64,000 nucleotides of DNA from Diphasiastrum complanatum. Its lineage: Eukaryota > Streptophyta > Lycopodiopsida > Lycopodiales > Lycopodiaceae. The stretch is taken from positions 31,056,607 through 31,120,606 of the forward strand of contig CM055102.1 in the NCBI GenBank assembly GCA_029204225.1, given 5' to 3'. The notes beneath the pieces were generated by a model that saw only the letters and a list, made by a program, of their open reading frames with translations, ran no database searches and had not been told where the DNA came from. The position numbers were made by a program, and so were the translations under genes. Below are positions 46,806 to 58,545 of the stretch, one piece after another (the stretch's first letter is position 1; each line of letters opens with the position of its first letter).

Positions 46806-47366
46806 GGCTCTGATACCACTTCTATTGGAAGAAAAACAAATTGTTATAACCAGGATCATGGATTACTTGGAGAATGGAGTTACGACCAGTTCTTTGTGTG
46901 TGAAATCAGATTATCAGTGTAGGAGTCATAGACTGCCGTGAAAGAAAGATTGCAAAAACCATTAGGCATTTGAGATAGCCATGCAATCCTCTAATACTGA
47001 TAACTTGATATCAAGAGAATGTAAAATCAATTTAGGCGTCATAGATAGCCATACAATTCTCTGATAATGGTGTTTGTGTAAAAGAGAGTTTGCGCTGATA
47101 AGCACGTGAGCCTACTTACAGATCCAAGAACAATTGCTAAAGTTCTGAATTCTCTCTCTATATATAATCACTAACTCTGAGGAGTCAGCTACTGATAAAA
47201 ATTGTGCTCTCTACTATCTGACCTCACGTATTCACATTCTATATCTTCAATCGCTCAATTACATGTATATATATCAGCTAAAAATCTCGTACTAACTTAA
47301 CTTTACAATTACAAGATTGATAACAGCTATCAAATTGATCAGGGGATTGGATTGTTGATGGAGCAT
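46806..47366 (-). mobile_element. copia element 2, primer site and truncated 5' LTR
   Basis: The complement of GGCTCTGATACCA at 46806-46818 is the tRNA-Met primer site. LTR sequence follows to 47366, matching the right-hand part of 43600-44260 closely, with an internal deletion of about 80 bases near 47085. At 47366 it breaks off where gypsy integrase begins, so the LTR start is missing. Confidence 0.8.
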
Positions 47367-47369
47367 GAA

Positions 47370-49900
47370 TCCAAATGTTCAAGAATAACCGCTCCATAGT
47401 TCAAGATTTCCTTCACTTTGTATGGTCCTTCACCTGTGAACTTCAATTTCCCCTTGATCAACTTGGTTTTATACATCAGTGATCCTTTTTGTGTAATCAA
47501 CGATCGTGCCATGTCTTATGGCGGGCTTTCTCAACTGCTAACGCATGAACTGCCATCAAGCTTGTTTCACACAATTTGTGCAAAGCTTCATGACGTAGTC
47601 TTATCATTTAATCGCTTTTTGTTGCTATGCATAAGGATGGTATCAAAAATTCAATTGGCATGACAACATCTTGACCATAAACTAGTTGAGAGGGTGTTTG
47701 ATTCGTACTACTCTTGTAAGCAGTTCTGAATGCCCATAATGCTGCATGCAATTTATGTTCCTAATCAGACTGACATGCTTCAACAGTTTTTGTCATGATA
47801 GTACAAAGAATTTTATTGGAAGATTCGGCTTGGCCATTCTCTTTGGGATAATATGGAGTACTAAAGCAGTGTATAACAAAAAAATCTTCCAACAAACACT
47901 TTATCGTTTGATTAAAAAAGTGTGTACCTCGGTCACTGACAATCTTGATTGGACGACCAAATCTGATAATAATATTTTCATAGAGAAACTTGGCCGTAGT
48001 TTTTGCATCAGCAGCTTTGACAGCTTTGGCTTCAACCCACTTGGTCATATAGTCAGTTGCTATGATAATGTATCTGGCTTGAGATCCTTGTGTCGCGGGA
48101 TGAATAGGTCCAACATAATTCTGTCCCCATTTCTCAAATGGTGTTTGCAATAAAACCGGATGTAAGGGTTCATGGTTCTGTCTCGTAGGCCGTCGTGCTC
48201 ACTGGAAAACATCACATGTCTGAATATATTTTTCTGTGTCCTTATGAGGCATAGGCCACCAACAACCTGATTGCAAAAGTTTGCGAATAGTAATATCCGT
48301 AGAGAAGTGTCCTCCGCCCATGCCATCATGTGAAAACATGACTAATTTAGGTATTTCATGCGGTAAAACACATCTACGTAGAATATTGTCCGATCCACGA
48401 CGATACAATTGTCCTGCAATCAATTGATAAGGTTGAGCCTTATGAATCAATTACTTCTTCTGTACTTTTGTCAAAGAGTCATTAGGTCTCCCTAGCATCA
48501 GGTACTCAACAATATTTGTTGCCCACGCAGGTACTGCTTCTACATAGAATAATGCAGCATTTGGTAGTTCATCATCCACTTCAGTATTTACTAGTGCGGA
48601 TTCAATCCATGAAACATGGTCGGCAAGATAACGTTGCTTACCTTTATGAACTGCAATTCGAAAGTCAAATTCAGCTAATAACAGTAACCATCTCGCAATA
48701 CGCCATGTACTGCATGTCTTCTTTACCAAGTAAAGTAATGGCTGGTGATCCGTACAAAATGCAAAGTGGGTTTCCATGAGGTAATGTCAAAATTTTTGTA
48801 CAGAAAAAATCATGGCTAACGTTTTACGTTCTGTTGTTGAATAGTTCTTCTCTAGATCTGTAAGCTGCCTGCTTTCAAATCGTATCGGATAGTCCTTATA
48901 TTCACCTGGCTGTGTCAAAACTGAACCAATTGCATATCTTGAGGCATCAGTGTGAATGTGAAATTCAATCGTCCAATCTGGAGAACGTAGTATCGATGCT
49001 GAAGCTATTTTTTTTTTAAATTTTTCAAAGGCTTCTAACGCTTCAATTGTCCAAATAGAAACAACGGTCAGTTTGTATATAGGTCTTGCAAGATCAGCAA
49101 AGAAGATAATAAAAATTCGATAATAGTTCGCATGATCCATAAACACATAAACTCCACGAATTGTTATTGGTGGTGGCAATTCCACAATAACCTTGATTTT
49201 GGAATAATCTGTGGGAAACCCATATCTGGCACTTTATTGGATTCAAGGAAATTTGATATTTGTGACAACGTTCAAATACTTTCTCCAATCGATCCAGGTG
49301 GTCTGAGTCTGTGCTATGAACTCCAAGGTCATCCAAATAAATTTCAAAGAATTTCTGTAGATAATCTTTAAAAGCATATTGCATTACTCTTTGAAATGAA
49401 CTTGGTGCATTACAGAGTCCAAACGACATTACTTTGTAAGCATAGGACCCCCATTCTGTTGAAAAGGCTGTTTTGTGACGATCTACATGTGCAATCTTGA
49501 CCTGGTTGTAACCACTAAATCCATCCACAAAACTATAAGCTTCTGCTCCAAGGCAGTCCAAAATGCTTTCAGTAAAAGGAAATGGGAAGTGATCTTTTCT
49601 CGTTACTTTGTTCAAGTCCTTGAGATTCACACAAATTCTCAATTTCCCATTCTTCTTAAGAACAGTGACAATTGGTGAAACCCATTCAGTATGCTCGATC
49701 TCATAAATGAAATCGACATCAAGCAATCTGAAGCTCTTTCTTTATCAGATCCGCAACATTAGGATTACAGCGATAGAACTTTGTAACCTTTGGAAGTACA
49801 TCAGGTATTAAAGGTATAGTGTGTTCAATAACTAACGTCGGAATACCCTTGAGATCTTTATAAGTCCATGCGAAACAATCTTGATACTTAAAATTTTTTT
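47370..49900 (-). pseudogene. Tat-like gypsy pol, best-preserved copy (RT, RNase H, IN)
   Basis: Reading leftward from 49900: KYQDCFAWTYKDLKGIP, then RT in 49726-49094 with DFIYEIEHTEWVSPIVTVLK, FSGYNQVKIAHVDRHKTAFS, GLCNAPSSFQRVMQYAF and the catalytic EIYLDDLGVHS. RNase H follows (HIHTDASRYAIGSVL, NYSTTERKTLAM with a changed acidic block, CTDHQPLLYLV). Integrase has HDGMGGGHFSTDITIRKLLQ, WPMPHKDTEKYIQTCDV for zinc binding, IIIATDYMTKWVEAKAV, KIVSDRGTHFF and YYPKENGQAESSNK, so the D, D, E positions are all kept. Two frameshifts and a few stops remain. The C-terminus ends at GEGPYKVKEILNYGAVILE, next to copia element 2. Gag and protease are absent. Confidence 0.9.
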
Positions 49901-49985
49901 CCTTAGGGTTATGACCCTAGATGTAGACTTGGCCTCATAAACCTTCTTCAAGATTTCCCAAGCTTCACTGTATGTTGTGCACTTA
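49901..49985 (-). pseudogene. Short copia gag fragment
   Basis: The minus strand reads SEAWEILKKVYEAKSTSRVI then TLRKK, the conserved gag block A-W-x-x-L of Ty1/copia. It is sandwiched between gypsy pol and LTR family X copy 2. Confidence 0.65.
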
Positions 49986-49988
49986 CCA

Positions 49989-50747
49989 TGTTGGAGGGTT
50001 TGCGAAACCTGAGGCAATTCTAACCCTAGTTAATAAGTGAGAGGGATTTGGCACCCTGCGTGTGTAAGTCCAACCCGATGATCACATAGTTATTTGATAA
50101 TTAGAAAGTCAATAAAAGGACTTTAGGTCTTTTTGCGGGACTTTTAATGTCCCAGGTCTAAATGTCAATCAGTGAAAAAAGTTGGGTCTCCCACCAAAAT
50201 TGGTTCAAATTCAATTTCAAATTGGTTCCCTCCAATTACTAAATGGGTTCCCACTCTTTTTTATATATGAATGGTTAGGGAGGTAGAAATGGCATAGAAT
50301 TTTGAGGCCAAGGCCCTCCTCTCCACTATATATATAGGGGCAAATTCGAGTTACTCTTGTTCAGATCTTCATTTCAAAACAAGCAGATTGGTTCTCTTAT
50401 GGAATGGACTTGTGAATTTCCTTGCTCTTTATCTCTTTTCCTCCATCTCTCATGCTTTTGTTGTATTTGCTAATTATTGGATCTGAATGTTATTGAGATT
50501 GGCATTTCTTATGTTTTTTATGAGAGAAAGGGAGAGAGAGAAAGAGTAAGCTATTATCATTGTAAATAAAAGGGTTAATGGATGTAGTGTTAATGGATGT
50601 TAGAGTTAGATGTGGATCTTCCATACATGCTAAAATTTGAGATATTTTATCGCTCTCATGGGATCGAACCTCCGCGTGACGACTAACTTCATCTCCTTGA
50701 TGCTTGGATCTTGGGTTGAGGCTAGGAAAAAAATAGCCCCACTACAA
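49989..50747 (+). mobile_element. LTR, family X, copy 2, 759 bp
   Basis: It begins TGTTGGAGGGTTTGCGAAAC and ends CCCACTACAA, mirroring 42421-43183. A TATATATATAGGG patch at 50330 may be its TATA region. It is followed at once by a primer site, so it is a 5' LTR, but no family X coding region follows: a presumed host-gene remnant begins within about 150 bases. The element is truncated. Confidence 0.85.
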
Positions 50748-50750
50748 TTT

Positions 50751-50766
50751 TGGTGCCGTTGTCGGG
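50751..50766 (+). other. Primer binding site, tRNA-Asp type
   Basis: TGGTGCCGTTGTCGGG differs from the Asp primer site TGGCGCCGTTGCCGGG by two C-to-T changes. Placement three bases after the LTR is normal. Confidence 0.8.
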
Positions 50767-50784
50767 TAGCTAAGCCAAATAGGT

Positions 50785-50815
50785 TCAAAATAATACATAT
50801 ATATATATATATACA
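50785..50815. repeat. AT microsatellite
   Basis: A run of about ten TA dinucleotides interrupts the leader behind LTR family X copy 2. Confidence 0.8.
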
Positions 50816-51094
50816 AATACAGACATACATAGAATATAAATATAAAAAAAATTGTACTAAATCCTGAAATTCGGATGACCTTTTATTGAATAAATATACG
50901 AGTTTGTACAATTGATTGCATCAATTGTAATTGCTCTTCTACAATGTCGACTGTTGAATGAAGATCCTTGCAGAGTGTCATGATCCCTTGTCTCTTTTGT
51001 ACCTGTATGAAAAACAATTTGTTAGTCTAAATATTCCTTGAATAGAATTATATTTCTAATGACTAACAGTGAGTTGAAAATGATAAGTAATGAG

Positions 51095-51785
51095 ATATTA
51101 CCAGTTCTTTATACTTGATGAATCTGAAGTAGTCAGGTAGAAATTCATTGTGCATTAGGACCAGCTCTGTTCTTATATAATTTAGGCTCCAATGATCCTC
51201 CACTTCAATCATAGTTACAACCTCTTCATTGGAGATAATGTGCACGTCTTTTCGATTTGTGTGACCATCTATTTCAAGGTCTTGATCTAGTGGCATACAA
51301 GTCCCACTTATTCTTTTTCATCTCTAGTAACTAGATGTAAGACTAAAAATTTGTGCTCAACATGATAATGGAAGGTCATGGAAGGGTTTTCAATTCTACA
51401 TTCAATTTCTCCGATTGTCTAACTATCCCAGCCTTTATCCATCAGATCTGAAAGAGTGTCATCTGGTAATTTCTTACAAACAAATGAAGTAGGTGTTCTA
51501 CAAACATTTGCACTTGGAAAAAAATCAACAAATACATTTAAAGAAAGAAACCAATTTAATCTAATGACTTTTGATCTAGTGCTTACTTTCATTAGTGTCT
51601 CACACTAATAGTAATTTGCATCTAAAAGATTCTAACACAATACTATCAGGAGCAAGCCATTCATCACTTCTAAAAGTTGGCAATGGAATCTCTTCAAGCT
51701 TTTCAAAACCTCCATGCATATCTGGAATGTACTTGGACTCATAGAAGAATATACCGCTATCTGCAAGCTTCTTTGGAGTTCTTCC
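51095..51785 (-). pseudogene. Unrecognised host-gene exons (downstream part)
   Basis: Three exon-like blocks lie on the minus strand. 51785-51600 reads RTPKKLADSGIFFYESKYIP, DMHGGFEKLEEIPLP, TFRSDEWLAPDSIVLESF. 51505-51320 follows a TTTGTAG acceptor and reads RTPTSFVCKKLPDDTLSDLM, with one stop (GWDS-stop-TIGEIE), then SMTFHYHVEHKFLVLHL. 51300-51105 reads MPLDQDLEIDGHTNRKDVHI, VEDHWSLNYIRTEL and YFRFIKYKEL, ending at a GTAATA donor. Composition and splice-like borders suggest a cellular gene rather than a retroelement. I cannot name the family. The copia insertion and stop suggest it is dead. Confidence 0.4.
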
Positions 51786-53026
51786 TGCCAAAAAATAGGA
51801 AAGATAATGTAATGAAAAAACTTCCTACCTCCAATGCATGACTACATATATAAAAAATTGAACAAAGTAGTAGTGATGAAAGTCACGTTCAATCTTTAGC
51901 AACCAACTTTGAAATCGCTAGATACTAAGTGATTATGTAGCCAAACATAAAGTACTGAATTCTCAGACAATTTCTATCAGTTAAAAAGCAATACAGAGAT
52001 GCATGCATTCTGACATATACTGAACAGAATAAGAAGATAGTATTGATTCAGAAAAACAAAATAAGATGCTAATGAGTGCAAGACCATAGCGGATAGAAAC
52101 CGCGCACTCTAAGTTTTCTCTGAGTAACTGAGAATAAGTCTGATAATAAGCAGTAGCACAATAGCAACTCTAAAATAAATCTCTAAAAGACTGAGCTAGA
52201 ATGCTCAAGAGAGATCAAGCTTGAAAGCTTGATAGAGAGCTAACAGCAATACTTTCTGATTGTGAATGATCTGCTTGATAAGAGCGCAAGAAGCGTCGTG
52301 TAATAGCACTCAGCCCCTTCACAATTCAAAATAACATTTCAGATCTTGATCAGATGCGTTGCTTCAGAACTTGAAAAGAGATGTATGAACAGCTGATTTA
52401 TACTAAGTAATTAGGTCGTCAAATGCGATTGCCAGTTGACTGGTGTCCGTTGGCATTCATCCAGTTCCTTCTCAGAAATTGATTGCTGATAAGAGGTGAA
52501 AATTGGTCGTAAACAGTCAGTCTGCATAAATGAACTAAAACTGCCACAAGCGACAGTGTCGCAAAAAAATGACAGTGTCGACTTTTTGCGAAAAACCCGA
52601 CAGTGTCCTTAAATCTCATTTAGGGTAGCCCCACACTTTGCCAGAGTCATTTTTCCAGCATTTGAGGCACTTTGAAAAAGCGAATAATGTGACTGCATTT
52701 TTACTTGTGAATCTTGACAGGCAAAAAATGCGAAAAATGCGACACTGCATTTTTACACGTAATTCTTGACAGGCGACAGTGTCACTAAATTGCAAAACAT
52801 ACGACACTGTAATTTTACCCGTAATTCTTGACAGGCGACATTGTCTGGATTGTAGAGAGAGAAAATACAACATTGTTGTCAAACTCCGTGTATTTCTGCA
52901 GACTGTGTAAAAACATTGTAATTCTGTAGACTGTGTAAAGACACGGGAAAATCTATAGAACTGGATAAACAATGGATGAGAATTAAAACCGATTAGTCGA
53001 TTAGTAAGAAGGAGAATAATCCAACA
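51786..53026 (-). mobile_element. copia element 3, 3' LTR, about 1.24 kb
   Basis: In element orientation it begins TGTTGGATTATTCTCC at 53026, preceded by the polypurine tract GGGAGAG, and ends near TTTTTTGGCA at 51786. It matches 56838-58096 with several percent divergence by eye. Next outward is CTTCC on the plus strand; the far side of the element has CTTAC, a four-of-five match to a target duplication. The LTR includes a minisatellite of GCGACACTGCATTTTTACAC words at 52550-52860. Confidence 0.85.
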
Positions 53027-56000
53027 CTCTCCCTTAATCTAAATTCTTGAATGCCTTGACCTTCAAACTTAGTTTTACACAGAATCTTCTGTGTGCTTCC
53101 AAACTTAATGCTTTGGTGAAAATATCTACTGTCATATCTTGCGTTCTACAATTCTGCAATCTGACCTCTTCATTGAAAACTTTTCTTCTGACGAAATGAT
53201 ACTTCAGTTCAATGTGCTTACTCCTAGAATGAAATCTAGGGTTGGCTGATAAAGCAATGGTACTTTGATTATCACAAAATAATGTCGTCGGAGCATATTA
53301 ATTCAGATCGATATCTGAGAGTAAGTTCCTCAACCAAATTGCTTCCTTTGTAGCCTGAGAGGCTGCGATATACTCTGATTTTGTGGAAGATAGAGCTATT
53401 GAAGATCGCTTGTGACTATTCCAGGAAATTGGACCATTGTTGAGGAAGAATGTAAATCCAGAAGTGGATTTACGAGTGTCTATATCTCCTGCCCAACTTG
53501 CATCTGTGTAATTATTGAGTAAATTGAGTTTGTCGTTGTTGACTGCTCCATAACAAATGCAAAAGTCCATAGTAGTGAAGATATCTCATGACTCTAATAA
53601 CAGCCTTCCAATGTGTTACACCAAGATTAGTCATAAACTGATTGAGAGAGCTGACTGCAAAAGCTATCTCTGGCCTGGTACAGATCATGGCGTACATAAG
53701 AGATCCTATAATGGAATGGTAAGGATACTCACACATCTGCTGCTTCTCATGAATTGTTTGGGGACACTGTTCTTTTGACAATTTGAGACCTAGCTCCATT
53801 GGTGAGAGAGCTAACTTGCAATTAATCAGATTATATCTGACTAACATGTTGTAGATGTACCTTTGTTGTGTAATGAAGACCAACTTCTGTTTTCTGTCTC
53901 TGTGGATTTGTATACCAAGGCAAAAAATGAGCTTTGCCCAGATCGGTCATGTCGAATTCAGAAGATAGCATTGTCTTGGCCTCTTTTATCAGATCGGTAC
54001 TGTTGTTGAAAAGCAATGTATCATCCACGTATAAAGTGGTAATGATAAAAGACTGTTGCACTGCTTTGAGGTAAACATTTGAATCTGAAGAGCTGGGTGT
54101 ATAGCCGTGATCAATAAGGAAAGTATTGATCCTTTGAAACCATGCTCGAGTAGATTGCTTCAAGCCATAAAGTGTCTTATGGAGTTTACACACATGATTG
54201 TGTTTACCCTGAATAATATAACCTTCGGGTTGCACCATTGAGATATGTTATTTATACATCCATTTGATGTATTTCCAAATCTGCTGCAGCAGCAAATGAT
54301 AGCAAAAGTCGAATAGAAAAATGCTTGACTACTGGACTGAAGGTCTTAGTGTAATCGACATTGTATACTTGAGAAAATCCTCTGGCAACAGGTCGTGCCT
54401 TTCTCCTGTTGATGCTTCCATCTGCATTGTACTTGACTTTGAAAATCCATTTGCAATCAACTACGTTTCTGCTAGCAGGTAATTCGACAATTGTCCATGT
54501 CTGGTTCTTGATAAAAGATGAATACTCTTTATCCATAGCTTCTTTCCAGAGATTTAAATCAGGTTGACTGAGTGCCTCTTGGACAGACGTTGGTTCCTGA
54601 ACAAGGTAGGCTGCAGACTCGTTGATATACCTGATAGGTGGTGTGCTTGCTCTTGAAGATCTTCTGGGTAATAGAGGAAGTTGATCATTTCCATCATACT
54701 ATAGTTGCTGAACTGCAACATCATCATCTTCTGATTCATCGTTGATTTGTTGTTGGTCAAAAGTAGAAGAGCTTGGACCTTCAATGGGAATAATCGACTG
54801 AGGAACTGGACAGTTCAATATGTCAAGAGAATCTGACAGGTCGGCTACATGGAAACTGTCTTTTCCTATGAGGTCTTGAAACTGAACTTCGATGAAGATG
54901 ACATCCTGGCTAGTGAATATCTTCGACTCGAAACTTGTAGGCTTGATTTGAGGTAGTGTAGCTGATGAAAATACATTTGATACTCTGGAATTCGAGCTTC
55001 GTCCTGAGATCACGAGGTATCTGGGCAAAAGTAGTACATCCAAAAACTCATAGGTTTGATAAAGAAGGTTTGGTACCTATCCAAACTTCGAATGGTGTTT
55101 TGTTTGAGAGACCTTTAGTAGGACATCCCTTCATAATATAGGTTGTTGTTGAAACAGCTTCAGCCCAGAAGGACTTCGGAAGTGTCGCATGTGATAACAT
55201 GCATTTTTCCGATTCAACTAAAGTTCTGTTCTTTCTCTCAGCAAGACCATTTGATTGAGGCGAATAGGAGGTAATGTATTGTTGCTCAATGTCGTTGTTA
55301 AGGCAATACTCCTTGAATTCGGTGGAGAGGTATTCTCCCCCATTATCTGACCTCAGTGCTTTGATTCATTTGCTAGTTTGATTCTCAACATGCTCTTTGA
55401 ATTATCTAAATTTGATGAAAGCCTCTGATTTCTGTTTAATAAAATAAGCAGTTGTTCTTCTGGAGAATTCGTCAATAAAAGTAATGAAATAATTTGCATC
55501 TAGCAATGAAGGAGTTTGCATAGGTCCACATATATCTGTATGAACAATATCTAATAGACCTTTTGCTGCATGCCCATGGTTTGATCTAAAAGGAATCCTA
55601 GCCTGCTTTCCAAAGATGCAGCTATAATAGACAGGGAGATCGACCTTACCAGAAGGATAGTCAAGATCAAGAACCATGGATTGTGATTGGTCATGTGTTG
55701 AGTTGCTCCAGAATCAAGAAACCATGAATCATCCAAAATGTGCTTTGGTCTTTGACCATGAATGCGCCTTCGTCCACTTTGACCTAGGGAGATGATGAAA
55801 CTGTGTTTGCTTGTTGATCAGGTTGCTTGGCTCGGCAATCCTTGATCTCATGGTTATTGCGCTTGCAATACCTGCAAAACATCTTCTTCTTCAACTGTGA
55901 ATTTGATAATTGTACTTGACTTTAAGTCAGCTTCTGATTCGTTGCAGCCTTCTTGGAGCTTTTCTGCTTATGTCTGTTAGAGCCTTTCTTGACATATAGA

Positions 56001-56750
56001 ATCTGAGAGGAGGAAGTAGGCAAAGTGTCTTGGCTTCTTCTATTGTCTTCTTGCAGCAACATAGTGATAACTCTAGTAAGAGTTAATTTGAGTGTGTCAA
56101 TATGATCATCACCCAATTCTCATATGTAGAGGGCAAGCTTGAAAGCAATGTCATAATTGCGTCTTGATCGTCCATGACTGATCCGACAGCGGCCATCTGT
56201 TGCAAGAGATTCTTAAACTGGTCAATGTGACTCTGAAGAGAATCACCATCAGACATCTTGAATGTGAAGAATTTTCTTCGTAGATGTAACTTAGCAGTTA
56301 CGTCCCTCACGTCATATAGTGAGTTCAGAATGTCCCAAACGTTGTTTGATGTTTTAGCTTCAGCTATGTGTCCAATCTGTGTATCTGATATATTGAGGAT
56401 AATAAGTGCGAAAGTTTTACCATCCTTTGATTTCCACTTTGAGTCTTCTGTGTCATCTTCAGGTTTTACTTCTGTACCTATAACAACATCCCATAACTCG
56501 TTGGCGATTAGCAAGGTCTTCATCTTAAATTTTCACAAATGATAATTGGATCCATTCAGCTTGTTTGCAATAAGACCGACTTTATTTTGAAGATCCATCT
56601 AGAACTTACTCTGTCGATTGTATCGATGATGCTAAGATGTAGTAATGCCAACAACAGCAAATCAATTCTCTAATACCGAAACGATGAAAGGAACTGAAGA
56701 ATATGATATCAATTTGATATCGTGAAAGATATCAAGTATTAGAGCTTTCG
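53027..56750 (-). pseudogene. copia element 3 internal region: gag, PR, IN, RT, RNase H
   Basis: Read leftward from 56523: gag (LIANELWDVVIGTE, VWDILNSLYDVRDVTAKLHL, LQQMAAVGSVMDDQDAIMTL), a perfect knuckle CRYCKRNNHEIKDC near 55880, protease DDSWFLDSGATQHMTNHNPW with the active DSG kept, integrase (LLDIVHTDICGPMQTPSLL, FITFIDEFSRRTTAYF, ALRSDNGGEYLSTEF, SYSPQSNGLAERKNRTL, VFGCTTFAQ), RT (54536-53850: WTIVELPASRNVVDCKWIFK, RGFSQVYNVDYTKTFSPV, LYGLKQSTRAWFQRI and TLYVDDTLLF) and RNase H (53570-53298: YTDASWAGDIDTRKSTSGFT, LSSTKSEYIAASQATKEAIW). A deletion removes the end of protease and pre-integrase, and there are frameshifts, so it is defective, yet it is the most complete element in the window. 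Confidence 0.92.
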
Positions 56751-56837
56751 CTCTGATATCGAAATAGTATTAGGCCCTAAAGAAGAATCAACGTTCTGAT
56801 ACCATGTAGGTAGGCTCTGATACTATTTCGATATCAG
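56751..56837. repeat. Inverted repeat around two primer-site-like sequences
   Basis: Arms at 56753-56773 and 56815-56837 match at 20 of 21 positions when inverted (CTGATATCGAAATAGTATYAG), with a loop of about 40 bases. Two Met-type primer sites (minus strand) lie here: TGGTATCAGAAC at 56804-56793 and TAGTATCAGAGCC at 56825-56813. Only one should exist beside a 5' LTR. Confidence 0.7.
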
Positions 56838-58096
56838 ATAGGAAAGATAATGTAATGCAGAAACTTCCTACTTCCAATGCATGACTACGCCTATCAAAAA
56901 TTGAACAAAGCAGTAGTGATGAAAATCACATTCAATCTTTAGCAACTAACTTTGAAATCGCTAGATACTAAGTGATTACGTAGCCAAACATAAAGTATTG
57001 AATTCTCAGACAATTTCTATTAGGTACAAAAGCAATACATAGATGCATGCATTCTGACATATACTAAACGCAATAAGAAGATAGTATTGATTCAAAAAAA
57101 CAAAATCAGATGCTAATGAGTGCAAGACAATAGCGGATAGAAATCGCGCACTCTAAATTGTCTCTAAGTAACTAAGAATAAGTCTGATAATAAGTAGCTC
57201 TGCTGATAAGCAGTAGCGCAATAGCAACTACAAAATAAATCTCTAAAAGATTGAGCTAGAATGCTCAAGAGAGTTCGAGCTTGAAATCTTGATAGAGAGC
57301 TAACAGCAATACTTTCTGATTGTGAATGATCTGCTTGATAAGAGTGCAGGAAGCGTCAGGTAATGACACTCATCCCCTTCACAATCCACAATAACATTTC
57401 AGATCTTGATCAGATGCGTTGCTTCAGAACTTGAAAAGAGATGTATGAATAGCTGATTTATACTAAGCAATTAGGTAGTCATATGTGATTGCCAGTTGGT
57501 TGGTGTCCGCTGGCATTCATCCAGTTCCTTCTCAGAAATTGATTGTTGATAAGCGGTGAAAATTGGCCGTAAACAGTCTGTCTGCATAAATGAACTAAAA
57601 TTGTCACTCTGCAAAAATGAACTAAAACTGCCACAGGCGACAGTGTCACAAAAAAGCGACAATGTCGGCTTTTTGCAAAAAACTCGACAGTGTCCCTAAA
57701 TCTCATTTAGAGTAGCCCCACACTTTGCCAGAGTCATTTCCTTAACATTTGAGGCACTTTGAAAAAGCGAAAAATGCAACTCTGCATTTTTACTCGTGAA
57801 TCTTGATAGGCGAAAAAGGCAACACTGCATTTTTACACGTAATTCCTGACAGGCGACAATGTCACTAAATTGCGAAAAATGCGACACTATAATTTTACTC
57901 GTAATTCTTGACAGGCGACACTGTCTGGATTGTAGAGAGAGAAAATGCGACATTGTTGTCAAACTCCGTATATTTCTACAGACACTTGTAAATCTGTAGA
58001 CTGTGTAAAGACAGGGAAAAATCCGCAGAACTGGATAAACAATGGATCAGGATTATAACCAATTAGTCGATTAGTAAGAAGGAGAATAATCCAACA
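56838..58096 (-). mobile_element. copia element 3, 5' LTR, about 1.26 kb
   Basis: It starts TGTTGG at 58096 in element orientation and matches the 3' LTR throughout, including the GACAGTGTC minisatellite at 57630-57940. The outer flank on the plus strand is CTTAC. Its inner end is disturbed by the inverted repeat at the primer site. Confidence 0.88.
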
Positions 58097-58289
58097 CTTA
58101 CTCTATATTGTCAATTTTCAATATATGAATGAATCACATTATATATACCTGCAAGGGATTGTGTTGGCTCCCATTCACTTATGCTTAATGTGTATAAATC
58201 TACAAGAATGTAATACTTGTATGATAGATGATATGATCTCTATAAGTTTTCAAGTTGGAAAAATAGATCAAATCATAAAGATGCAAACA

Positions 58290-58545
58290 ATGTGATCAAC
58301 TTACAATTACATTTTTTACGATCATGAATATTGAAATCTTGTAGATTTAGTTCTGAATGCATATAAACATGTTGAACCATCACTTTTGATATTGATTGCC
58401 CTCCAAGAGAAGTCCTAAACTCAAGGATCTTTGCTTTCCAATAAGATTTGAATGTCATCTTTCCCTTTTTCTTTGGTCAAAACATGTCTTTTGAGGATGG
58501 ATGCAGCAAAACCCATGCCACAAGTCAAGCGCCAAACTCTCAAAT
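58290..58545 (-). pseudogene. Unrecognised host-gene exon (upstream part)
   Basis: On the minus strand, about 58540-58300 reads CGMGFAASILKRHVLTKEKG, MTFKSYWKAKILEFRTSLGG, SISKVMVQHVYMHSELNLQD and FNIHDRKK, then a GTAAGT donor-like site near 58306. It resembles an ordinary cellular exon and lies on the same strand as the blocks at 51.1-51.8 kb, with copia element 3 between. I infer one gene, but the family is unknown and joining at the visible splice sites does not give a clean frame. Confidence 0.4.
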
